A DNA stretch of 33,262 nt from Spirochaetota bacterium. Its GTDB lineage: Bacteria; Spirochaetota; UBA4802; UBA5368. The translations under genes were made by a program, and so were the position numbers. The notes below the pieces were generated by a model. The model did no database searches, was not told the DNA's origin, and saw only the letters and a program-made list of their open reading frames with translations. Shown here piece after piece: positions 14,361-22,242 of this stretch (within the stretch, counting starts at the first letter, position 1; every line of letters begins with the position of its first letter). Where the stretch lies: NCBI GenBank assembly GCA_004297825.1, contig SCSX01000021.1, positions 1 to 33,262 of the forward strand. The letters run 5' to 3'.

Positions 14361-16982
14361 ATGATAAAAAACTTTATCGCTCAATTCAAGGAAAACCTCA
14401 AGCAGAACAAGTACTACGCAGTGGGCGTTTCTGTCGTCCTGGTGCTCTTCATCCTGCTCCTGAGCCTGACCACCATCTACGAGCTCTTCGAGCTTAAGCT
14501 CTATGACCTGCGCTTCCGCGTGAAACCGGCTCCCGCCCAGTGGGAGATGCTCACGTTCCTGGATATCGACGATAACGCGATCAAGATCGGCGGACAGTTT
14601 CCGTGGCCGCGCTATATCTACGCGGACGGTGTCAATGTGCTGCACAAGGCCGGCCTTCGCCAGGCCGCGTTCGACGTCCAGTTCATGGACGATTCGCCGC
14701 GCATCGCCCGCAAGGATGAATTCTCGGCCATGATCGAGCGGGCCAGGGCCGGCGGGCGCATGACCGTCGAGGACGTCGAGAAAGCCGTGATCGACAACGA
14801 CAAGCTGCTGGCCGCCGCGCTGAAGCAATCCGGCAGCGTAGTGCTCTCCTACAGCTTCCTGAATGAAAAGATATCCATGGATCACCTGGACAGGAAAACC
14901 CGGCAGGAGTACGACGCCGCGTACAGGATTTTCACCGAGAAGGCGTCCATCCCCGTGCCCAAAGAGCGCGTCGGCGAGTTCCAATCGCTCGTTTCTCCCG
15001 ACCGCGTGATGATCCAGTTTCCCATCCCCGCCCTCACGCGCCAGGCGCGGACCTTTGGCTATGTAGACAGCGACTTTGACATGGACGGGATATCGAGGAA
15101 AATCCGGCTGGTGCGCGTGTTCGAGAACCGCGTCTATTTCCACATGGCGCTGGCGATGCTCATCGATCAATGCGGGATAAAGCCGGACGATGTCAGAATC
15201 ACCCCCGGGTCCCGCATAGTGCTCCCGAACGCGGTCAATCCCGTAACCCTGGAAAAGAAGGACATCGTCATTCCCATCGACGCGAAGGGGATGATGTTCA
15301 TCAACTGGGCGGGCCAGTTCGCGACCACCTTTCACCACCTGTCCTTCAGCGCGCTGCTCGAATACGGGAACTTCCGCGACAGCGTGTACGCGTTCCTGAA
15401 CGACGAGGGCGATGACTTTCTCCGTGAACAGAAAATGACCCGAAAGTCGATCGTGGCGGAGCTGCCCAAACGTATCGCGGACTACGCCGCGGCGAAGGAT
15501 CCGGCCCAAAGGGCCGATAAATGGAAAACGCTCGCCGCCACCAGGGACAAGCTGCGTTCCGTGGACGTCGCGATCTTTAAAGGCATCCAGGACGAGGCGG
15601 CAACAAGCGCCGAAAAGCTTAAATCCGCGCCTAAGCGCGACCTCCAGGAATACGTCACCAATCTGCAGAATCTCTCGGCCGCCTTCAAGCTCGTAAGCGA
15701 GGTCGACCAGCTCCGTGACAAAACCGGTATTATCGGACTCACCGCCACGGCGACCCAGGACATGGGGGTGACGCCGGTGTCATCGGAGTATCCCATGGTG
15801 GGCACGTATCACAATATTTTCAACACCATAGTCCAGAACAACTACATCCACAAGGCGCATCCCCTTATTAACATTCTGATAATGCTGGCTATCGCACTGG
15901 CGGCGGGTCTCCTCATACAGCGCCTTTCCGCCATGCAGATAATCGTCGCGATCATCGCCGGTTTCATAGGCGTGACCGTCGTGAGCGTACTCGTCTTCGC
16001 CCTGGCCGATGTCTGGCTTGACCAGCTCGGAATAACCCTGTCGCTTCTCCTGCCCTCCGTCGCGATCGGTGCCATAAAGTTCGCGAGCGAGGAAAGCCAG
16101 AAGCGCTTCATCAAGTCCGCGTTTTCGAACTACCTTTCCCCCCTGGTCATCGACGAGATCATCAAGAACCCCGAGTCCCTCCAGCTCGGCGGCGAGCTGC
16201 GGGAGATAAGCATATTTTTCTCGGACGTCGCCGGTTTCTCGACGATCTCCGAGAAGCTGAACCCCCAGCAACTGGTCGCGCTGTTGAACGAGTACCTCTC
16301 CGAAATGACCGACATCATACTCGGTTATGGGGGCACCGTCGACAAGTACGAGGGGGACGCCATTATCGCGTTTTTCGGCGCCCCGCACCCCTTCCCCGAC
16401 CACGCCCAACGGCTCTGCTTCGCGGCGATTGACATGAAGAAGAGACTCGCGGAGCTCAGGGACGAATGGCGCAAAACGGGGCGCGACGAGCTCAAGGTCC
16501 GCATGGGCATGAACACCGGTAACGCGGTCGTGGGCAACATGGGTTCCAAGATGCGCATGGACTACACCATGATGGGCGACGCGGTCAACCTCGCGGCGCG
16601 GCTCGAGGGCGTGAACAAGAAGTACGGGACCTACGCCATGATCGCGGAGAACACGTACGAGCAGGCAAAGGACGTGATCGAGGCGCGCGAGCTTGACATC
16701 ATCCGGGTTGTCGGCAAGGAGGAGCCCACCAAGGTATACGAGCTCCTGGGAAGAAAGGGCAGCCTCCCCGACTACATGCACGAGATGCTGGAAAAATATT
16801 ACGAGGGGCTCGCGGCATGGCGCGAGCGCGAGTGGAAGGCCGCACGCTCGGCGTTCAGGTCAGCGCTCAAGATCGTCGAAAACGACGGCGCGTCCAAGAC
16901 CTACTACGACCGCTGCACCGAATTCATCGAGAATCCCCCGCCCAAGAGCTGGGACGGGGTATACCGGCTCACGACAAAATAA
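14361..16982 (+). CDS. CHASE2-domain class III adenylate cyclase
   Basis: An 873-residue membrane protein. One TM segment (~20-42) leads into a large periplasmic CHASE2 sensor (Y-D-L-R-F-R, V-L-H-K-A-G-L-R-Q-A-A-F-D-V-Q-F), interrupted by a helical insertion (~340-450). Three TM segments (~497-575) and a cytosolic cyclase domain (~610-790) follow. Catalytic residues are present: metal-binding D622 (F-S-D-V-A-G-F-S) and D666 (Y-E-G-D), adenine-selecting K662 with T736, and transition-state N743 and R747 (V-N-L-A-A-R-L-E). The Lys/Thr pair favours ATP, so cAMP is the expected product. The C-terminal ~80 residues form a TPR-like helical tail. ATG 14361 has GGTGGA upstream. Nearby FecR-domain and outer-membrane genes suggest an envelope stimulus. 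Confidence 0.9.
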   Translation: MIKNFIAQFKENLKQNKYYAVGVSVVLVLFILLLSLTTIYELFELKLYDLRFRVKPAPAQWEMLTFLDIDDNAIKIGGQFPWPRYIYADGVNVLHKAGLRQAAFDVQFMDDSPRIARKDEFSAMIERARAGGRMTVEDVEKAVIDNDKLLAAALKQSGSVVLSYSFLNEKISMDHLDRKTRQEYDAAYRIFTEKASIPVPKERVGEFQSLVSPDRVMIQFPIPALTRQARTFGYVDSDFDMDGISRKIRLVRVFENRVYFHMALAMLIDQCGIKPDDVRITPGSRIVLPNAVNPVTLEKKDIVIPIDAKGMMFINWAGQFATTFHHLSFSALLEYGNFRDSVYAFLNDEGDDFLREQKMTRKSIVAELPKRIADYAAAKDPAQRADKWKTLAATRDKLRSVDVAIFKGIQDEAATSAEKLKSAPKRDLQEYVTNLQNLSAAFKLVSEVDQLRDKTGIIGLTATATQDMGVTPVSSEYPMVGTYHNIFNTIVQNNYIHKAHPLINILIMLAIALAAGLLIQRLSAMQIIVAIIAGFIGVTVVSVLVFALADVWLDQLGITLSLLLPSVAIGAIKFASEESQKRFIKSAFSNYLSPLVIDEIIKNPESLQLGGELREISIFFSDVAGFSTISEKLNPQQLVALLNEYLSEMTDIILGYGGTVDKYEGDAIIAFFGAPHPFPDHAQRLCFAAIDMKKRLAELRDEWRKTGRDELKVRMGMNTGNAVVGNMGSKMRMDYTMMGDAVNLAARLEGVNKKYGTYAMIAENTYEQAKDVIEARELDIIRVVGKEEPTKVYELLGRKGSLPDYMHEMLEKYYEGLAAWREREWKAARSAFRSALKIVENDGASKTYYDRCTEFIENPPPKSWDGVYRLTTK

Positions 16983-16985
16983 AAA

Positions 16986-17009
16986 TGGTCATGGCTTTCG
17001 CCATGACCA
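16986..17009 (-). terminator. Intrinsic terminator, minus strand (possibly shared)
   Basis: A 10-bp perfect stem TGGTCATGGC/GCCATGACCA with a 4-nt loop. Read on the minus strand it is followed by TTTTTATTTT, a good U-tract, so it mainly terminates the SCP2-like gene. It also lies 3 nt after the cyclase stop on the plus strand. Confidence 0.7.
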
Positions 17010-17045
17010 CGTGAGTAAATCCGGAGGATAGATGCAGAATATCGT

Positions 17046-17825
17046 TTATTTTGCCGGCATAAGCATGTTCTGGATGCGCACCATGAACGAGCCCATGGAG
17101 CCCGCGTATTCCGGCGAGCCCTCGAGCTTCACGTCCCCGTCGCGCATCGCCTGTACGGTCTCCTTGTTTTCGGCGAGCACCTTGTAGGCGCCGTCAAGCC
17201 CGTTGAACATCATGTGCATGAACGGCGCCTTCCGGCCATACACGCCGTGGCCGGACTTCGACTTGCCGCCCTTCACGCGCAGGTACGCCGCGGGCCCGTC
17301 GGGCTGCACCGAAAGCTGGTAGATGCGGTCCGGCTGCTTGCTCGTCCATGCCGCCATGTCCTCGTCGCCGCCCTTGTTGAGCTGCGAAAGGGCGTTCGTG
17401 ATCATGTACATGGTGAGCTTCACCTTTAAAAGCCTCGTCGCGGTGTCCCTGGGCTGTTTGTTCGGCATGAGCAGCAGCAGCCCCAGGAAGAGGGGAATGA
17501 GCTTCATGAGAAGCCTTAAGCGCCACAGTCCCGATATGGACGGCAGCGCCACGCCCCCGGTGAAGAACGCCACCAGGTCTTCCGGTTTCTTGAATGCGAA
17601 GTGAATGCCGGGTTTCTCGACAATGCCCTGAACTATGTCAAGTTTTCCGTCCTTGAAATCGAGATATGCGCCCGAATCGGTTCCCTTCACCGAGAACTGG
17701 ATCGTCCCGTCGACCCCCCCGAGCATCTTCTTGTAGAAGCCCTCGTTCTCGTTGTAGAGCGTCTTGAACAGGGGGAGGATCGAGCGTAATATGATGCGAA
17801 TTGTCAGCTGTGTTCTGTCCGCCAT
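17046..17825 (-). CDS. Tandem SCP2-like (sterol-carrier/lipid-binding fold) protein
   Basis: A 259-residue protein without a secretion signal. Residues ~35-95 carry an SCP2-like pattern (I-Q-F-S-V-K-G-T...A-Y-L-D-F-K-D-G-K-L, G-I-H-F-A-F-K-K-P-E-D-L-V-A-F-F-T-G-G). After a hydrophobic middle (~98-125, possibly membrane-associated), residues ~165-255 repeat the pattern (Y-Q-L-S-V-Q-P-D-G-P-A-A-Y-L, P-F-M-H-M-M-F-N-G-L-D-G-A-Y-K-V-L). A two-domain lipid- or hydrophobic-ligand-binding role is inferred. AGGAGGGG stands before the ATG. It is 10 nt downstream of the transketolase genes on the same strand, so probably the third gene of that operon. Confidence 0.65.
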   Translation of the reverse strand: MADRTQLTIRIILRSILPLFKTLYNENEGFYKKMLGGVDGTIQFSVKGTDSGAYLDFKDGKLDIVQGIVEKPGIHFAFKKPEDLVAFFTGGVALPSISGLWRLRLLMKLIPLFLGLLLLMPNKQPRDTATRLLKVKLTMYMITNALSQLNKGGDEDMAAWTSKQPDRIYQLSVQPDGPAAYLRVKGGKSKSGHGVYGRKAPFMHMMFNGLDGAYKVLAENKETVQAMRDGDVKLEGSPEYAGSMGSFMVRIQNMLMPAK

Positions 17826-17835
17826 TGCTCCCCTC

Positions 17836-18843
17836 CTAAGTTTCGTCGTCCCAGTTTTCGTCTTCTTCGATTTCTTTCTTCATAAGCGCGCCCACCGCCT
17901 CGATGATTCCGTCGGCGTCGAACTTGTAGTAGTTGTACAGATCCTCCGGGTAGCCCACGATCGCGAACGCGTCGGGAACGCCCAGCTTCTTGAAGGCGCA
18001 CGCCTTGCCGCCTTCCACGATCACCTCGCCCACAGCGCTTCCCAGGCCGCCCATGACGTTATGCTCCTCGACGGTTATGATGCGCCGGGTTTCGACGACC
18101 GCCTTGAGGATGACCTCGCGGTCGATGGGCTTGACCGTGTGCATGTTAATCACGCGCACCGAGAGCCCCTGGCTTTCGAGCACCTTCGCGGCGCGCATCG
18201 CCTGGCCCACGCAGACCCCGCAGGTGATGACGGTAACGTCCTTTCCGTCCTTCATCGTGACCGCTTTGCCGATCTGGAAGCCGTAGTCCTTCGTGGTGTT
18301 GACGGGCGGTTCGAACCCGCGCCCAATGCGGATGTACACCGGTCCGGCATGGTCCATCGCCGCGACCACGGCGTTCCCGGTCTCGATCCCGTCGGCGGGC
18401 ACGATCACGGTCATGTTCGCGAACGAGCGCATCACCGCGATGTCCTCGGTGCAATGGTGGGTGGAGCCCGCCTGCCCGAATGAGATTCCCGCGTGCGTCG
18501 CGATTATCTTCACGTCCAGGTTCTGGTAGCAGATATCCGTGCGCACCTGCTCGGCGCTGCGCAGCGCCGCGAACACCGCGAACGTGGAAACCACCGGCGT
18601 GTACCCGACCATCGCCAGGCCCGCGGCCACGCCAAAGAGCGAGTTCTCGGCGATACCCATGTTGATGAACCTTTCGGGAAACTTGTCCCCGAACGCGCCA
18701 ATCTTGGTGGACTTCGCGAGGTCCGCCGTCATCGCGATGATTTTATCGTTCTTCTCACCGAGCTGGGTGAGCACCTTCCCGTAAATTTCGGCCTGCGTGA
18801 GCTTGTCACCGTCCAGCACCGACCATGTCATACCTTCAGCCAT
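17836..18843 (-). CDS. Transketolase, C-terminal section (pyrimidine-binding plus C domains)
   Basis: A 335-residue protein corresponding to the second half of transketolase. The pyrimidine-binding domain begins near residue 15 and includes M-G-I-A-E-N (63-68) with E66, the Glu that activates the thiamine aminopyrimidine. The sequence H-A-G-I-S-F-G-Q-A-G-S-T-H-H is in the substrate region. The C-terminal domain (V-T-V-I-T-C-G, G-L-S-V-R-V-I-N-M-H-T-V-K-P-I-D) is complete, followed by an acidic tail (E-I-E-E-D-E-N-W-D-D-E-T). It works with the adjacent N-terminal half to move two-carbon ketol units in the non-oxidative pentose phosphate pathway. The gene starts 1 nt after its partner's stop, with AGGAGG inside the partner. 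Confidence 0.92.
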   Translation of the reverse strand: MAEGMTWSVLDGDKLTQAEIYGKVLTQLGEKNDKIIAMTADLAKSTKIGAFGDKFPERFINMGIAENSLFGVAAGLAMVGYTPVVSTFAVFAALRSAEQVRTDICYQNLDVKIIATHAGISFGQAGSTHHCTEDIAVMRSFANMTVIVPADGIETGNAVVAAMDHAGPVYIRIGRGFEPPVNTTKDYGFQIGKAVTMKDGKDVTVITCGVCVGQAMRAAKVLESQGLSVRVINMHTVKPIDREVILKAVVETRRIITVEEHNVMGGLGSAVGEVIVEGGKACAFKKLGVPDAFAIVGYPEDLYNYYKFDADGIIEAVGALMKKEIEEDENWDDET

Positions 18844-18844
18844 A

Positions 18845-19693
18845 TCAGCCTCCTACCTTGTCGTAATAGGTATCGATGCAGGCGAACGCCTTGTCCCTCA
18901 TGTCCGAGTCCAGCCCGCCGTAGTGCCACTTTGATTCGTCTTCCATGAAGTCGACGCATTTGCCCTTGACCGTATCGCAAATGATCATCGTCGGCTTGTT
19001 CTTGATCGTCTGCGCCTGCTCGATCGCCCCGCCCAGCTTCTGCATGTCGTGCCCGTCCACGTGCAGGACTTCCCAGCCGAACGCCTTGAACTTCTCGTCC
19101 AGGCTCTCCAGCATGGTGATGTCTTCGGTGCGGCCGTCGATCATGAGGTTGTTGCGGTCGACGAACGCGGTGAGGTTATCCAGCTTGTGGAACGCGCCGA
19201 TAATCGCCGCCTCCCACACCGAGCCCTCGCAACACTCGCCGTCACCCATCACGCAGTAGGTCCGGAAATTCTTTCCCTGCTTCTTCGCGCCTATCGCCAT
19301 TCCCACGGCGATCGCGAGCCCGTGCCCCAGCGATCCCGTCGAAGCGTCGCACCCGGGAACCTTGAGCGAGTCAAGGTGCATCCCGAAGGGCGAGCCGGTC
19401 TTGTTGAAGTTTTTGAGGAGAGCCTTGTCGAAATACCCCTTTTCGCCGAGCACCGCCGCCCACCCGAGGCCGCCGTGTCCCTTGGAAAGGATCATGCGGT
19501 CGCGGTCTTCCTTCTTGGGATTTTTGGGGTCGATATTCATGTACTTGTAGTAGAGCGCTACCAGTATGTCGGTCTGGGATAGCGAGCCGCCGATATGCCC
19601 TCCCCCCGCCGTGAAGGTGATGTCCACGATCGATTTGCGGACGTCCTTCGCCTTCTGCTGCAACAATTTGACTTCGTCTGCCGTGAGCGGCAT
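18845..19693 (-). CDS. Transketolase, N-terminal section (thiamine pyrophosphate domain)
   Basis: A 282-residue protein: H-I-G-G-S-L-S early, L-S-K-G-H at 69-73, and the TPP/Mg motif starting with G-D-G at 150-152 and ending with N181-N182 (V-D-R-N-N). His33 and His73 sit where catalytic/phosphate-contacting His residues of transketolases lie. It forms the active site together with the C-terminal section encoded immediately downstream, as in archaeal and many anaerobic bacterial split transketolases. GGGAGG precedes the ATG. A palindrome lies 35 nt upstream and may be an operator. Confidence 0.92.
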   Translation of the reverse strand: MPLTADEVKLLQQKAKDVRKSIVDITFTAGGGHIGGSLSQTDILVALYYKYMNIDPKNPKKEDRDRMILSKGHGGLGWAAVLGEKGYFDKALLKNFNKTGSPFGMHLDSLKVPGCDASTGSLGHGLAIAVGMAIGAKKQGKNFRTYCVMGDGECCEGSVWEAAIIGAFHKLDNLTAFVDRNNLMIDGRTEDITMLESLDEKFKAFGWEVLHVDGHDMQKLGGAIEQAQTIKNKPTMIICDTVKGKCVDFMEDESKWHYGGLDSDMRDKAFACIDTYYDKVGG

Positions 19694-19727
19694 TTCCGCA
19701 CCTCCCTGCCAGATATTAGAAAACGAG

Positions 19728-19741
19728 TGAGCGTTCGCTCA
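19728..19741. promoter_or_regulatory. Palindromic candidate operator upstream of the transketolase operon
   Basis: TGAGCG-TT-CGCTCA lies 35 nt before the transketolase ATG (minus strand). Six-base arms with a 2-nt spacer resemble TetR-type operators. No regulator gene is adjacent; the TetR gene at 20216 has a different, better site of its own. Confidence 0.35.
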
Positions 19742-19921
19742 TTTCCGTCACACTAAGCTCATGCCTTTTTTATATCAAGCACTTTTTGCCCGGTGTGGTT
19801 AACGGTGTAATTCTAACAGATCATATCTATATTAATCAAGAATTTTCACCCTGATCAGCCCATTAAATTCATGTCCGGTGATCAGCGGAGGAAGAGATAA
19901 AGGATTAGGGATTCTTCCTCT

Positions 19922-20001
19922 GTCATTTCGAACCCGCCTTCCGAGGTGAGAAATCTTGTGGGGCATTGACACAAAAGATTTCTCCCTGCGGTCGAAATGA
20001 C
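19922..20001. repeat. 80-bp MITE-like hairpin element (GTCATTTCGA...TCGAAATGAC)
   Basis: Terminal inverted repeats GTCATTTCGA and TCGAAATGAC (the latter at 19992-20001) enclose a second inverted pair, GAGAAATCTT (19948-19957) and AAGATTTCTC (19975-19984). The element sits in the 522-nt gap between the divergent transketolase and TetR genes. It belongs to a type of dispersed hairpin repeat seen between genes in many bacteria and carries no ORF. Confidence 0.75.
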
Positions 20002-20170
20002 GGGGCCATGAACGGGCCAGATTCAATCCCGGTCTCTATCTCTTCAATCGCCGCCGGCGGATCATCGTTTTGTTTGACAATGATGCCCCAGTCGAAGGGT
20101 CGGGGGCCGATACGCGTACCCGGCCAGGCGATGAAAATTTTTTGCCGAAATCGAGTTTTCTTCTTGATAT

Positions 20171-20198
20171 ATAACGTATGTTTTATAACATGTGTTAT
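20171..20198. promoter_or_regulatory. Probable TetR operator
   Basis: ATAACGTATGT - TTTATA - ACATGTGTTAT: two 11-nt arms that match in 9 of 11 positions, 18 nt before the TetR ATG and just ahead of its AGGAG (20203-20207). Position and symmetry suggest autorepression of the TetR-flavoprotein operon. Confidence 0.6.
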
Positions 20199-20215
20199 AT
20201 TAAGGAGTAAAACGC

Positions 20216-20800
20216 ATGCCTCCTAAAACCACATTCGACGCCGCGAGCGTCATCGACGCGGCCTTCACCGTGCTCCGCAGCGAGGGCTTCGACAACCTGA
20301 GCGCACGGACCATCGCCGATAAATTGGGCTCCTCCACGACACCGGTGTACTCCGCGATCGGGTCCATGAAAAAACTGGAGGAGGCGTTGCTCGCGAGGGC
20401 GAACGGCATGCTTTACGAATTCCAGACCACCCCGCGCACCGGTCACGTCTTTCTCGACATGGGCGTGGGGTACGCGCTGTTCGCGAAAGAAGAGCCCATG
20501 CTCTTCCGCGCGCTTTTCCTGGACGAGTCCCCGCACCGCGCGCTCCGGAGCCGGCTGCGCAAAGAGCATTTCGGCCGGCTGGAAGCCCAGATGGCGGGCG
20601 AGGCGATGCTCGCGGGACTGAGCGAAGAAGGCCGGCACCGGGTGCTCGAGCACATGTGGGTATATACCCACGGCCTCTCGCTCCTGGCGAGCCAGAAGGC
20701 ACTCGACGACGACAGCATCGAATACATCACGGATTTTTTAAAGGTCACCGGCTACGACATCGCGATGGCCGAAATCAACAGGGAGCGGGGTGCGCAATGA
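20216..20800 (+). CDS. TetR/AcrR-family transcriptional regulator
   Basis: A 194-residue protein. The N-terminal helix-turn-helix domain (~8-50) reads V-I-D-A-A-F-T-V-L-R-S-E-G-F-D-N-L-S-A-R-T-I-A-D-K-L-G-S-S-T-T-P, given here in part, with the recognition helix around P-V-Y-S-A-I-G-S. The C-terminal ligand domain is of the TetR_C type with G-Y-A-L-F-A-K-E-E-P-M-L-F-R-A-L-F (~79-95). ATG 20216 follows AGGAG. A palindrome immediately upstream is its likely target. Its last codons overlap the start of the flavoprotein gene (ATGA), so the two are made together. The inducer is unknown. Confidence 0.88.
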   Translation: MPPKTTFDAASVIDAAFTVLRSEGFDNLSARTIADKLGSSTTPVYSAIGSMKKLEEALLARANGMLYEFQTTPRTGHVFLDMGVGYALFAKEEPMLFRALFLDESPHRALRSRLRKEHFGRLEAQMAGEAMLAGLSEEGRHRVLEHMWVYTHGLSLLASQKALDDDSIEYITDFLKVTGYDIAMAEINRERGAQ

Positions 20801-22188
20801 AGGCTTTAAAGATCCTCATTTTGAACGGGAGTCCCAAGGGGGCGGTGAGCGTCACGATGCAGTATGTCGAATATATCAAAAAGCACTTCCCCGAACACGA
20901 ATTCGAGTCGGTCAATGTTTCGCAGCTCATCCACCGCGTGGAGAAAGACGAAAAGTTTTTTAGCGAAATAATCGAATCGGTGAAGCGGGCGGACGGCGTG
21001 GTCTGGGCGTTTCCCCTGTATTACATGCTGGTCCCCGCGCAGTACAAGCGCTTCATCGAGCTCGTCTTCGAGCGCGGCGCCGCGAAGGCGTTCTCCGGGA
21101 AATACGCCGTGAGCCTGACCACGTCGATACACTTCTTCGACCACACCGCGCATGCCTACATGAACGGTATTATCGACGACCTTGAAATGCGCTTTGCCGG
21201 CTCGTATTCGCCGTACATGTTCGATCTCATGAAAGGAAGCGAACGCGAAAGGCTCGTGGGTTTCGCGCGCGGATTTTTCGACGCAGTGACGGGAAGATTG
21301 AGCTTCCCGCGAAGGACGGCGCCGCTGGCCGCGTACAAGTCCTCCTACAGGCCGGGAAAGGTCACGGGCGGCATCGACACCGGCGGAAAGCGCGTCCTCA
21401 TCCTCACCGATGAAACCGGCACAAGGGGTTCACTCGCGGGCATGACGGGCAGGCTCGCCGGGTTGTTCGGCGATTCCGCGGAGAAATTCAACATCAACGA
21501 TCTCGACATTAAGGGCGGGTGCCTGGGCTGCATCCGCTGCGGATGGGACGGGGACTGCGCCTGGTCCGGGAAGGACGGCTATATAGAATTTTTCAACGAA
21601 AAGGTGAAGGGGGCGGATATACTCCTGTTCTGCGGCACGATCCGCGACCGCTACCTGTCTGCGCGCTGGAAGACATTCATCGATCGCTCATTCTACAACA
21701 ATCACCAGCCGCTCTTCCAGGGGAAACAGGTCGGCTACGTGATCTCCGGGCCCATCGGCAGCCTGGGGTTCCTTCGCGAAATATTCGAGGCGCACACGGA
21801 GCTGATGCACGCGAATCTCGTGGATATCGTGAGCGACGAGCAGGGCGATTCACGCACCCTTGACCGCGTGCTTTCCGATTTCGCGTCACGCCTGGCCGCG
21901 GCGTCGCGTGCCGGTTATACCAGGCCCAGGACCTTCCTGGGGGTGGGCGGAATGAAGGTATTCCGCGACGAAATATTCTCGCACCTGCGGTTTCCTTTCA
22001 GGTCCGACCACGAATATTACAAGAAGCACGGGATGTACGACTTCCCCCAGAAACGCTTCAAGATGCGCGCCATAGCCTCGGTCATGCTCCTGATTTCAAG
22101 GATACCGTTCATGCGTCGGGAGATTTACCGCAACAAGATCAAATCCGGGATGGTGGCGCCGCTCAAGGCGATAGTCGCGAAGCACTGA
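20797..22188 (+). CDS. Double flavodoxin-fold NAD(P)H/FMN oxidoreductase with iron-sulfur motif
   Basis: A 464-residue protein starting at the ATG in the ATGA overlap with tetR. The first flavodoxin-like domain (~4-190) begins K-I-L-I-L-N-G-S-P-K-G, the FMN-phosphate loop. The second (~197-360) begins R-V-L-I-L-T-D-E-T-G-T-R-G and carries a C-x2-C-x2-C-x5-C motif (from G-C-L-G-C-I-R-C, about residues 243-254). That is like the compact cluster motif of archaeal/anaerobe iron-sulfur flavoproteins, but here it lies inside a duplicated protein. The C-terminal ~90 residues are basic and helical, with a hydrophobic S-V-M-L-L-I-S-R-I-P-F segment. A redox/detoxification role under TetR control is inferred; substrate unknown. 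Confidence 0.82.
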   Translation: MKALKILILNGSPKGAVSVTMQYVEYIKKHFPEHEFESVNVSQLIHRVEKDEKFFSEIIESVKRADGVVWAFPLYYMLVPAQYKRFIELVFERGAAKAFSGKYAVSLTTSIHFFDHTAHAYMNGIIDDLEMRFAGSYSPYMFDLMKGSERERLVGFARGFFDAVTGRLSFPRRTAPLAAYKSSYRPGKVTGGIDTGGKRVLILTDETGTRGSLAGMTGRLAGLFGDSAEKFNINDLDIKGGCLGCIRCGWDGDCAWSGKDGYIEFFNEKVKGADILLFCGTIRDRYLSARWKTFIDRSFYNNHQPLFQGKQVGYVISGPIGSLGFLREIFEAHTELMHANLVDIVSDEQGDSRTLDRVLSDFASRLAAASRAGYTRPRTFLGVGGMKVFRDEIFSHLRFPFRSDHEYYKKHGMYDFPQKRFKMRAIASVMLLISRIPFMRREIYRNKIKSGMVAPLKAIVAKH

Positions 22189-22242
22189 GGGAATAGTCGA
22201 ATCTGGGGGCAGCCGGGGCGGAGTACGCGATTCCGCGGCGGG

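Noticed and set aside
14322-15509. 395-codon minus-strand open frame
   Set aside because: Antisense to the CHASE2 region of the adenylate cyclase; composition typical of a shadow frame.
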